Origin: a virus
IMG/VR virus record: IMGVR_UViG_3300009104_001449
Location: 1 to 21,128 of that record
Direction: 5' to 3' (one strand)
DNA: 21,128 bases
Each line of letters opens with the position of its first letter. The stretch's first letter is position 1. Positions 1-6,545 of this stretch are shown here, piece by piece. A program made the translations under genes and the position numbers. The notes beneath the pieces were generated by a model. The model was not told the DNA's origin and ran no database searches. It saw nothing but the letters and a program-made list of their open reading frames with translations.

Positions 1-857
1 AGAGTTTATCCTCTGCCCTGTTTGACCTCAGCACGAGAGGTGGTTTAAAAGACCTAAGAATTCCACTATCGCCGTCAATCTTCAAAAGAATATGGCCTAA
101 GTCAATTCGGTCTACAGTATTCCATGTAACTGATTTTGTTGGAATTCAGAGATTAGTAAAGATGCAAGGAAAGAAGAGGTCAATTTCTGCATTTTATAAT
201 ATGGATTGGGATATGCTCAGTTATGGTATCAGAACAGAAGGTGGTTATATTGCAGAGTTAGAAGGAGATGTTCTTGCTGCAGGAGCAGATGATATAGCAA
301 GTGCTCCAGATAAGTCGGGTAGAAGATGGATTATAGTGGCAACGCTTCTTGACCCAGTAACGGAGCATGGATTGGGTGGTAAAACTAAACTCAAGGGAAT
401 AAAAAAAGATATAGAAAATATGTTGTGGGGTATAATTAAGACCCACGCAGAGTATCCAGAATTAGATTGGCCAATCGCAAAAGCATGGATGGAGCTTCGT
501 ACTGAAAGAATCAACAATAAAAAAATTATGTCTTTGATTATTAAAGATTATATGGATGGTATAGAAAAAGTTTTCAAGAAACATTCTGCAGGATTAAAGG
601 CTGTACTTACAGATTATACTAAAAAGAGAACTCTTACAGCAGATCCAGATAGTGGGGATGTTCCACAATGGGATGAATTAGTAGTTAATAATATTAAGAT
701 AAAAAAGATTCATGTAGGTGGAGAGTTTGCAGATGATTTTGATGAAGAAGGAGATGAAATGTTAAGTCCACTTGGATTTCCATATGAATTATGGAATAGT
801 GACCAAGAATTATCTGATTATATTAGTCAGGTTATACAGAAAGACCAGAGAAGATGA
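1..857 (+). CDS. Phage protein of unknown function, 5'-truncated by the window edge (paralogue of the 5658-6545 gene)
   Basis: The reading frame is already open at the left edge (first full codon at base 3), so the methionine at 162 is internal, not the start. The 284 visible residues align along their length with the gene at 5658-6545. Shared blocks include KRIWP..IRSTVFH.TD, the GKK/RSISAFY block, a DKSGRRW-type block, KDY.DG.EK and VNNIKIKKIHV. No catalytic motif is recognised with confidence. The H-x-T after a conserved Arg, followed by a Ser-rich ISAF segment, loosely recalls ADP-ribosyltransferase-like folds, but this is speculation. The stop overlaps the next start (ATGA at 854-857), so the two genes are translationally coupled. 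The true N-terminus lies upstream of the window; the paralogue predicts a short MKSF-type leader there. Confidence 0.85.
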   Translation, partial: SLSSALFDLSTRGGLKDLRIPLSPSIFKRIWPKSIRSTVFHVTDFVGIQRLVKMQGKKRSISAFYNMDWDMLSYGIRTEGGYIAELEGDVLAAGADDIASAPDKSGRRWIIVATLLDPVTEHGLGGKTKLKGIKKDIENMLWGIIKTHAEYPELDWPIAKAWMELRTERINNKKIMSLIIKDYMDGIEKVFKKHSAGLKAVLTDYTKKRTLTADPDSGDVPQWDELVVNNIKIKKIHVGGEFADDFDEEGDEMLSPLGFPYELWNSDQELSDYISQVIQKDQRR

Positions 858-1366
858 AATCGTTCACACAACATCTAATGGAATTTGACAATCCACAAAT
901 CTATTGTGATATGGATGGAGTGGTTGCTGACTTTACCACATATACCACAAATCTCTTAGGTCATAAATTTTCAGATGATGATTGGGACAGTTTACCAGTT
1001 GACTTCTTTTTACAATTACCACCAATGGAAGATGCTCATTTACTCTGGAATTATATCAAACAATTTGACCCATTTATGCTTACAGCAGTTCCAAGAGAAT
1101 CAAGAGGACCAGTAGCGAGAAGAGCATGGAAGGATAAGACCAGATGGATGATGAAACATTTTAGACTCCCTTCAGAAAGAATGAGAATTGTATTGAGAAA
1201 AAATAAAAAGAATTTTGCAAAAGATGGCCGAGATGGAAGACCAAATTTATTAATTGATGACCATCTTGGTAATATCAAAGAATTTGAAAGAGCGGGTGGA
1301 ATAGGTGTCCATCACATTAACGCTAAAACTACAATTAGAAAATTAAAAAATATAGGATATCCATAG
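854..1366 (+). CDS. HAD-superfamily 5'(3')-deoxyribonucleotidase-like protein with a capsid-targeting-like leader
   Basis: The 170-residue product has HAD motif I (CDMDGVVADF, nucleophile D19 and acid/base D21), a motif II region (MLTAVP) and an acidic motif IV (LIDD). This is the signature of the 5'(3')-deoxyribonucleotidase branch, which dephosphorylates deoxynucleoside monophosphates. Such genes are common in T4-like phages, where they presumably tune dNMP pools during host-genome breakdown. The first ten residues (MKSFTQHLME, then F) resemble the capsid-targeting leader of T4 internal proteins. They end in Leu-x-Glu, the cleavage motif of the T4 gp21 prohead protease. The family is clear; the substrate is inferred. 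The start overlaps the upstream stop by 4 bases. Confidence 0.88.
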   Translation: MKSFTQHLMEFDNPQIYCDMDGVVADFTTYTTNLLGHKFSDDDWDSLPVDFFLQLPPMEDAHLLWNYIKQFDPFMLTAVPRESRGPVARRAWKDKTRWMMKHFRLPSERMRIVLRKNKKNFAKDGRDGRPNLLIDDHLGNIKEFERAGGIGVHHINAKTTIRKLKNIGYP

Positions 1367-1382
1367 ATAAGGAAAAAGAAAA

Positions 1383-1730
1383 ATGAATGAACTTTTTACT
1401 ATAGATGAATTCATAATGATAGGACTTATCCTATTTTCGTCATTTTGGATTTTTCTATTCAACTACAGACAAGACCATAAAGAGAAATATGCAGGAAATA
1501 TATGGTTAATCGGTCTTGACTTAATAATTAATATGGGAATGAGTGTTACAGGATATATGTTAGTTTCTGTTGTGTTCACAAACATACCTCAATTGGCACC
1601 ATACGCGAGTTATAGATATCCTGTGGGTTATTTGTTTGGACTTACATCTAATGTAAGTATCCCAATAGTATTAAAGTGGTTTCAACAACAAATAACAAAA
1701 AAATTGTCTGAAATTGGAAGGAAAAAGTGA
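1383..1730 (+). CDS. Small multi-pass membrane protein, possibly holin-like
   Basis: The 115-residue protein has two clear transmembrane segments (about residues 10-28 and 42-63), a weaker third (about 80-101) and a Lys/Arg-rich cytoplasmic C-terminus (ending GRKK). Size and topology fit a class III-type phage holin, but I see no family motif, and a separate holin candidate exists at 20571. A good ribosome site (AAGGA) precedes the ATG. It heads a run of envelope proteins and is followed within 10 bases by the cytochrome gene. It could equally be a small inner-membrane accessory protein. Confidence 0.7.
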   Translation: MNELFTIDEFIMIGLILFSSFWIFLFNYRQDHKEKYAGNIWLIGLDLIINMGMSVTGYMLVSVVFTNIPQLAPYASYRYPVGYLFGLTSNVSIPIVLKWFQQQITKKLSEIGRKK

Positions 1731-1738
1731 GGTAGATT

Positions 1739-2182
1739 ATGGCAGAACAAAAAAAGAAAGAACATGAAGTTGGTGAAAAGGAATTATTAGAATTAGAACC
1801 AGTAAAAGCTATTGAAATAGAAACTAAGAATCTGGTTGCATCGAGTAGAATTTTTATATACACTATAATTGGATTATTGGTATATTTAATATTTTTTCTT
1901 CTTCCAAATATGGCAGAAAAAATGCATTGGATGGAAAAGGACCTTAATTCTGTTTTAGTTCAATCAGAAAGATTTAAAAAATCAACAAGAGTTTTTGCGA
2001 GAGATCATCAATGTGCAACTTGTCACCTGAGTCCAGATTATCTCCTTCACAATTTGTTGTCAAAATATCCTAGTTTTTCTGATATTAAAGCATTTATGCA
2101 AATAGGACATCAGAGATATTGGACAAGTACAGCACCTATACCAGATGAGGAATTATTAGAAATATATCGAGCATTAAAATGA
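1739..2182 (+). CDS. Membrane-anchored monohaem c-type cytochrome-like protein
   Basis: The 147-residue protein has a charged cytoplasmic N-terminus, one transmembrane helix (about residues 37-56) and a C-terminal domain of about 90 residues. That domain carries a canonical haem c site, C92-A-T-C95-H96. M120 is a plausible second axial ligand, and the protein ends in an amphipathic helix (PDEELLEIYRALK) like the last helix of small c-type cytochromes. The topology would put the haem domain in the periplasm, where host Ccm machinery attaches haem. No other redox protein lies next to it. Its stop overlaps the start of the binding-protein gene (ATGA), so the two are co-translated. A phage-borne c-type cytochrome is unusual. 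A structural CxxCH without haem cannot be excluded from sequence alone. Confidence 0.78.
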   Translation: MAEQKKKEHEVGEKELLELEPVKAIEIETKNLVASSRIFIYTIIGLLVYLIFFLLPNMAEKMHWMEKDLNSVLVQSERFKKSTRVFARDHQCATCHLSPDYLLHNLLSKYPSFSDIKAFMQIGHQRYWTSTAPIPDEELLEIYRALK

Positions 2183-3381
2183 TAGGTAAATTTTTTGTAA
2201 GTTTTGTTTGGATATTTTGGGTAGTAGTAATAGGGTCTGTTGCAGAAGGAACAACATTAAATCCTGCTGTGATAATACCAACGAAAAAGGCAAGTCACTT
2301 ACCTCATGACCATAGTAAGATGACTGATGAGGAAATAGAAGCGGTTAAACAAGAATGGGCAAAACGTAAGGACCCACCCAAACCAGAATATAATCCAACA
2401 TACGGAACGACTCTCGCTCGTGTCAAAGAAAGAGGAGAAGTTATTTGTGGAACAAAAGATGATTTCCCTGGCTTTTCCCAAATGATTTGGGATGATGAAG
2501 ATGGAGATAAGTGGATTGGGCTTGATGTCGATATATGTAGAGCAGTTGCCGCAGCGGTATTTGATGATGCGACAGCGATAAGTTTTGAAGTAGTAGATGG
2601 TAAAACTAGATTCAGTTATTTGATAGATGGTACAATAGATGTTCTTTCGGCAGCAACTACCTATACATTTTCTAGAAATGTTTCAAAGAGATTAGAATTT
2701 TTACCTACAACTTTTTATGATGGTCAAGGATTTATAACTAAAAAAACTTTAGGTGTTTCTTCTGCTAAACAAATGGCAGGTGCTAGAATATGTTTTAGTG
2801 GCACTGGAACAGCAGCGAAAAATATAAAGGACTTTTTTAAAAAACACTTTCTACCCTTTAAACCAATAGAAGTTCCAGTTGGAGAAAAATCAAAAAATTG
2901 GTATTTAGAAGGTAAATGTGATATGTATGGTACGGATAGGTCAGGATTGGCTTCTAATCGTACAGAATTTAAGGATGCAGATTGGCATATAATTCTTCCA
3001 GAAATTATATCCAAAGAACCTCTCGGACCTGTTGTGAAATATGGAGATCAACAATGGTCAGATATTGTTAGATGGACAGTTTTCATTCTATTCATTGCAG
3101 AGGAGTATGGAATTGATTCAAATAATATTGGGAGATTTGCAAATCATAGTGACCCAAAAATTCAAAGATTTATGGGAGAAATAAATGGTAAAGACCATCC
3201 CAATCTTGGAGCTAAATTAGGATTATCCTCAACATGGGCAGTTAGTATAATTGAACAGGTTGGAAATTATAAAGAAATATACGAAAGAAATGTTGGGGAA
3301 AATACTCCACTAGGTTTAGAACGTGGATTGAACAAACTTTACAATCATGGAGGATTATTATACGCACCACCACTTAAATAA
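2179..3381 (+). CDS. aapJ-like: AapJ-like periplasmic general L-amino-acid binding protein
   Basis: The 400-residue protein has a signal peptide (hydrophobic residues 4-20, likely cleavage after SVA). A charged, proline-rich insert follows (about 25-72), then a full family 3 solute-binding domain. Characteristic AapJ/BztA blocks are easily seen: GLDVDICRAVAAAVF, DVLSAATT, FYDGQGF, EISKEPLGP-type, DIVRWT, IIEQVGNY, ERNVG and the C-terminal GGLLYAPP. In bacteria this protein delivers amino acids to the AapQMP permease, but no permease or ATPase gene is present here. It may therefore feed the host transporter. The histidine-bearing insert (HLPHDHS) between signal peptide and domain is atypical as far as I know. 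It is translationally coupled to the cytochrome gene. Confidence 0.92.
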   Translation: MIGKFFVSFVWIFWVVVIGSVAEGTTLNPAVIIPTKKASHLPHDHSKMTDEEIEAVKQEWAKRKDPPKPEYNPTYGTTLARVKERGEVICGTKDDFPGFSQMIWDDEDGDKWIGLDVDICRAVAAAVFDDATAISFEVVDGKTRFSYLIDGTIDVLSAATTYTFSRNVSKRLEFLPTTFYDGQGFITKKTLGVSSAKQMAGARICFSGTGTAAKNIKDFFKKHFLPFKPIEVPVGEKSKNWYLEGKCDMYGTDRSGLASNRTEFKDADWHIILPEIISKEPLGPVVKYGDQQWSDIVRWTVFILFIAEEYGIDSNNIGRFANHSDPKIQRFMGEINGKDHPNLGAKLGLSSTWAVSIIEQVGNYKEIYERNVGENTPLGLERGLNKLYNHGGLLYAPPLK

Positions 3382-3402
3382 AATTTAATAAAAAAGGAAT
3401 AC

Positions 3403-3999
3403 ATGGGACACGTTACGCGTTTCTCTAGAGATGAAAATGAGGAACAGGATGGAAAAAATCCATTCAATAATGTTCCAGAAGATAGAACAGCAGTAGATAA
3501 TATCCTGCGTGTCAATCATGGTAATCAAATGAGATTGGGTTTGATGGCTGATGCTAAAGCGAATATTATGATTACTGTTGCATCTATTGTATTTTCAATC
3601 ACTATTGCGAATTTAGATAATGAAGTGATGAGATTTCCACTACTAACTTTTGCGTTTGGTAGTTTTTTCTCTTTGTTATTTGCAATATTTGCAATTATAC
3701 CAAATACTGATTATCCGAAACAAAAGGGGTCAAATGAAATAGATAGGAAGTCTCCACTATTCAATCCTTTATTTTTTGGACATTTTGCACATTTACCAAT
3801 ACATGAATACAAAGAAGATTATGCGGAAGTATTGAGTACTGATGATAAAATATATGATGCTATGGCGGGAGATATCTTTGGACAAGGAAAAGTTCTTGCA
3901 CTTAGAAAATACAAATTCCTCAAATGGTCTTACAATTGTTTTTTGGGTGGAATGTCAGGTGCAATTATAGTGTTTATTATACAAACAATTTTTTCATGA
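3403..3999 (+). CDS. DUF5706 / PycTM-family (Pycsar effector-like) membrane protein
   Basis: The 198-residue protein matches the DUF5706 (PycTM) pattern as I know it. It has a leading ADAKANIMITV segment entering TM1, then TM2 ending in IIPN. A soluble loop carries NPLFFGHFAHLP..EY and a DDKIYDAMAGDIFGQGKVL block. The K-Y-K-F-L-K-W-S-Y stretch leads into the last TM (about 175-196). In bacterial Pycsar systems such effectors sense cyclic pyrimidine nucleotides through a partner system and damage the inner membrane. No cyclase gene lies in this window. The role in this genome is unknown: superinfection exclusion, host killing, lysis support or a decoy are all possible. It has a good ribosome site (AAAAAGGA) and lies between the amino-acid binding protein and small membrane genes. 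Confidence 0.8.
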   Translation: MGHVTRFSRDENEEQDGKNPFNNVPEDRTAVDNILRVNHGNQMRLGLMADAKANIMITVASIVFSITIANLDNEVMRFPLLTFAFGSFFSLLFAIFAIIPNTDYPKQKGSNEIDRKSPLFNPLFFGHFAHLPIHEYKEDYAEVLSTDDKIYDAMAGDIFGQGKVLALRKYKFLKWSYNCFLGGMSGAIIVFIIQTIFS

Positions 4000-4005
4000 G
4001 GGAAT

Positions 4006-4197
4006 ATGAAATTTTTGAAAAAGGCTAAAGAGGGTTGGGAGAATATTTGGCTCCCTAGAATACAAGAAGGAAAAACAAAAGTTGAATTGGAACGAGATAA
4101 ACGATATGAGACAAATTGGGTTTGGTATCATACAGTTCTCGTAGTGGAACTGGCTATAGCAAACATTTTACTTTTAGCAATATTAATTAAGATTTAA
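4006..4197 (+). CDS. Small tail-anchored membrane protein, unknown function
   Basis: This 63-residue protein has a charged, Lys/Glu-rich N-terminal half and one C-terminal transmembrane helix (about residues 42-62), so it is a single-pass protein with most of its mass on one side of the membrane. It follows the DUF5706 gene by 6 bases and shares its leader region (GAGGGAAT before the ATG), suggesting joint expression and possibly a partner role. I recognise no family. Confidence 0.7.
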   Translation: MKFLKKAKEGWENIWLPRIQEGKTKVELERDKRYETNWVWYHTVLVVELAIANILLLAILIKI

Positions 4198-4199
4198 AA

Positions 4200-4340
4200 A
4201 TGGCAAAACCAAGAAAATTATCAGTAGTTACAAGAAAAACTCCCACTCCAAAGAGAACGAGTATAGGAAGGTCACAATATTCTAGGCCGAAGAACAAACA
4301 CAAGAAAAAAGGATGGAAGAAATATCGTGGACAGGGGTGA
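4200..4340 (+). CDS. Very basic 46-residue small phage protein
   Basis: An ATG just after the preceding stop opens 46 codons rich in Lys/Arg, with Thr-Pro and Ser-Arg steps (TRKTPTPKRTS, RPKNKHKKKGWKKYRGQG). There are only a few acidic or hydrophobic residues. I have an unverified impression that similar small basic proteins occur in marine T4-like phages. Nucleic-acid binding is the simplest guess from the charge. The ribosome site is weak, so translation may depend on coupling to the upstream gene. Confidence 0.65.
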   Translation: MAKPRKLSVVTRKTPTPKRTSIGRSQYSRPKNKHKKKGWKKYRGQG

Positions 4341-4428
4341 TTTCTACATTGAAACTGTCCTAAGATATAAGACGCCCGATGGATACACAGGATGTATAGT
4401 AAAAATAAGATCAAAAAAGGAAGAGTAG
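4327..4428 (+). CDS. Candidate 33-residue protein with GTG start, overlapping the previous gene
   Basis: A GTG at 4327 lies 6 bases after a GGAAGA ribosome site that sits inside the end of the small basic gene. The product starts with MDRGDFYIETVLRY and continues with a GYTGCIVKIR strand-like segment, reading like a small beta-rich phage protein rather than noise. It overlaps the upstream stop by 14 bases in another frame. Function unknown. The call rests only on the ribosome site, amino-acid composition and the compact genome style. Confidence 0.4.
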   Translation: MDRGDFYIETVLRYKTPDGYTGCIVKIRSKKEE

Positions 4429-4492
4429 TGGGGCCAACTTACCAAAGGTCAACCCCTGACAGTATTTCATGCCAAAAATATTTAGGAACTAA
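4429..4492 (+). promoter_or_regulatory. Possible folded leader upstream of the 2H-phosphoesterase gene
   Basis: This 64-base stretch has no gene. It holds a GGGG run (4430-4433) that could pair with a CCCC run downstream, inner CC/GG pairs, and a competing GTCA/TGAC pairing around the CCCC. It ends with a ribosome site (AGGAA) 5 bases before the ATG at 4493. No riboswitch class is recognised, and the pairing could be chance. Confidence 0.2.
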
Positions 4493-5119
4493 ATGGTAAA
4501 AGCAGAATCAATTCTAAAATGGAATGTAGAAGGTTCTCTTTTGAAGAAGCTCAAAGTAATTAGAGCTCAAATTTTGAGTAAGAACTCTGATGCGATAGCA
4601 ATAGAGGATAAAGACCTTCATGTTACTTTAGCAGGAGGGCCTGGGTGGAATAAAATAAGAAGTATGTTTAAAAGGTTTGATTTCTCAGAACCAGACCATC
4701 AAATAGATATTGAATTACCCTATAAAGTAATTGAAAAGGGTGGTAGAAAATCTTGGTATGTTAAAATGAAACATCAACAAGATTGGAGCGATTATACTAT
4801 GGACTTACTTCAAGGTAATCCCGACCCCGGCCGAGTATTTCATATTAGTTTAGCAAATCTTACTGGAAGAGCTGGTGATTCAGTTGCTCTGGTAGAAGAT
4901 AGAAATTATAAAGACGAATATAAGAAATTCCAATCATCTAAAAAGATGAAGAAGTATCGTGCTGAATTAAATCGTTATAATCGTAAAAGAGGTACTTATG
5001 GTAATGGTGATAGAAAAGATGCATCACATAAAAATGGTACAATCGTAGGTTACGAAGACGAAAGTGTTAATCGTGGCCGTAGAGAAAAAAGTAGACTCAA
5101 AGAGAGGATTAAAAAATGA
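4493..5119 (+). CDS. 2H phosphoesterase-like protein with basic C-terminal tail
   Basis: The 208-residue protein carries two H-x-[ST]-h motifs 74 residues apart: H43-V-T45-L within DLHVTLAGG and H117-I-S119-L within RVFHISLANLTG. This pair defines the 2H phosphoesterase superfamily (RNA ligase/cyclic phosphodiesterase, AKAP-like and viral members such as Acb1). Acb1 is the T4 protein that cleaves CBASS cyclic oligonucleotides. The C-terminal 65 residues form a separate Lys/Arg/Asn-rich tail (YNRKRGTYGNGDRKDASH). Substrate cannot be told from sequence: tRNA 2',3'-cyclic phosphate, ADP-ribose derivatives or immune cyclic nucleotides are all possible. Its stop overlaps the next start (ATGA at 5116). 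Confidence 0.65.
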   Translation: MVKAESILKWNVEGSLLKKLKVIRAQILSKNSDAIAIEDKDLHVTLAGGPGWNKIRSMFKRFDFSEPDHQIDIELPYKVIEKGGRKSWYVKMKHQQDWSDYTMDLLQGNPDPGRVFHISLANLTGRAGDSVALVEDRNYKDEYKKFQSSKKMKKYRAELNRYNRKRGTYGNGDRKDASHKNGTIVGYEDESVNRGRREKSRLKERIKK

Positions 5120-5463
5120 AAACCTATACAGAATTTAGTGAGGGGATTTTTAGTAAAAAATCACCAGAAGAAAAAAAGTTAGAAAGTATGAGAGATGATT
5201 TAAGTAAACTCGCTCAGAAGTCTTCTGGTAAAGGTGGATGGTCTGAAGGTGAACAAAAGAAGTATAATCAACTTTGGATAGCGTACAGAAAACTTAATGA
5301 TGGGAAACCACCAAAGGGTCCAAAACCTAGTGTATATTTTGAGCCTGGAATGTCCGTTTACAAACATGCTGAATTAAATAAGAAATATCAGGCAAAATTA
5401 GGAATAAAAGAAGATAAAAATCTTGACAAAAGAAATGTTAATCGTGCCATAGGACACGATTGA
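5116..5463 (+). CDS. Small protein with capsid-targeting-like leader, unknown function
   Basis: The 115-residue product begins MKTYTEFSEG. This is very close to my recollection of the leader of T4 internal protein III (MKTYQEF.AE) and places a Glu where a gp21-type protease would cut. The rest is Lys-rich, with a helical segment (about 14-36) and a GGWSEGEQKKYNQLW block. It ends at a TGA (5461-5463), but the same frame stays open for 65 more codons to 5661. That codons-after-stop segment ends in an ATGA overlap with the next gene, as the true genes here do. The visible product may therefore be a shortened form. Confidence 0.72.
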   Translation: MKTYTEFSEGIFSKKSPEEKKLESMRDDLSKLAQKSSGKGGWSEGEQKKYNQLWIAYRKLNDGKPPKGPKPSVYFEPGMSVYKHAELNKKYQAKLGIKEDKNLDKRNVNRAIGHD

Positions 5464-5661
5464 GCTACTCACATTAAACATCCAAGTTTGGGTGAAAATT
5501 TTGTAGAAGTAGAAAGTCATAGTTTAACTGAAGATGGTGTGATAGAAGAATATTATGTTGAATATAAGGGTGAATCTATTACAATTCAGGCCAATGAGGT
5601 AACTGAATCTCATGGTGGAAAACATGAACATGAAGCCAAACCAAAGAAAAAGAAGAAATGA
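5464..5661 (+). other. In-frame open extension after the TGA at 5461-5463 (readthrough product, remnant or separate small gene)
   Basis: The 65 codons read like genuine protein: ATHIKHPSLGEN, then VEVESH, EDGVIEEYYVEYKGE and a His/Lys-rich end. The pattern (THhxHP..GE, then an acidic loop and an EYYVEY strand) resembles a small domain I associate with T4-like phage proteins that carry the same MK-type leader. It has no ATG; a TTG at 5488 lacks a ribosome site. It ends in TGA overlapping the ATG at 5658. Options are UGA readthrough of the upstream gene, a recently acquired stop, or a non-canonical start. A weak hairpin (CATCC/GGGTG, 5479-5494) follows the TGA. Confidence 0.5.
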
Positions 5662-6545
5662 AATCATTCAAATCATATCTAACAGAATTTGCGATGCAGA
5701 GTACATCAGATTATGTGTTTGATGTCCCAGGCGGTCAAGGAGCCGGAGCTTCAGGTTTAAAGATTCCTATTTCAGGGCCTATGATGAAAAGGATATGGCC
5801 AGATACGATACGTTCAACAGTATTTCATGCAACTGATTTAAGTGGTCTTGAAAAATTGAAAAGGATTGAAGGGGGGAAGAAATCTATTTCAGCATTCTAT
5901 TCAATGATGGCTCGATATATGGAAAAGGGTATTGCAACAAGGGGTGGTCTTGTAGTAGAAATGGATGCAGATACTCTTGTTTCCGCAAGTTCAGATATTA
6001 TGAGTGAAGTGGACAAGACAGGTAGAAGGTGGGTAGAAATGTCTTGGTTTGCAAATGCACAAAGGTATGGAACAGGACCCAAATTCGCAGTAGTAGAACG
6101 TGAACTTAATGATTTGATAAGGAATCTTGTACTAAAACACCTTGAACCAATATTGGGAAATAAAGCCCGAACAGAATTTGAATTTGACCTTTGGGCCGAT
6201 ATGAAAAGACATCTAAAAGGTGATGGTAAAAAATTAAGATTAGTTATAAAAGACTATTTTGATGGTGTAGAAAAGATTATTAAAAAACATGAAAAAACTA
6301 TGAGTAGTATATTTTATGGTTATGCCAGGTCAAAAAGACAAACAGAGGATTCGTGGGATGAACAGATAGTTAATAATATCAAGATTAAAAAGATACACGT
6401 TCTTGAAGTAAAAGAATATTTAGATGATGAGGGAATTCATGATGATGTAAAGTCAGTTGGTAACTGGCCAATAGAAGAATGGGATAGTTCTATAGAATTA
6501 GAAGTTTATACAAGAGAAGTTGTTGCAGCTGAAAGGAAAAAATGA
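5658..6545 (+). CDS. Phage protein of unknown function with capsid-targeting-like leader (paralogue of the first gene)
   Basis: The 295-residue product starts MKSFKSYLTE then F, a leader ending in Leu-x-Glu like the gp21-processed leaders of T4 internal proteins. The body shares all major blocks with the truncated gene at 1-857: RSTVFHATD, KKSISAFYSM, DKTGRRWVEM, KDYFDGVEKI and VNNIKIKKIHV. Predicted mixed alpha/beta, no transmembrane segment. No enzyme family is recognised with confidence. The Arg/His-Thr motif, SISAF segment and following GGLVVEMD strand make an ADP-ribosyltransferase-like fold worth testing, as T4 Alt is such an enzyme and is also packaged. Start and stop both overlap neighbouring frames by ATGA, tying it to the P-loop kinase. 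Confidence 0.85.
   Translation: MKSFKSYLTEFAMQSTSDYVFDVPGGQGAGASGLKIPISGPMMKRIWPDTIRSTVFHATDLSGLEKLKRIEGGKKSISAFYSMMARYMEKGIATRGGLVVEMDADTLVSASSDIMSEVDKTGRRWVEMSWFANAQRYGTGPKFAVVERELNDLIRNLVLKHLEPILGNKARTEFEFDLWADMKRHLKGDGKKLRLVIKDYFDGVEKIIKKHEKTMSSIFYGYARSKRQTEDSWDEQIVNNIKIKKIHVLEVKEYLDDEGIHDDVKSVGNWPIEEWDSSIELEVYTREVVAAERKK

Noticed and set aside
5461-5494. Second selenocysteine UGA with SECIS
   Set aside because: There is no Cys near the UGA, no known selenoprotein family, and the hairpin is weak with a wobble pair; readthrough or mutation is more likely.
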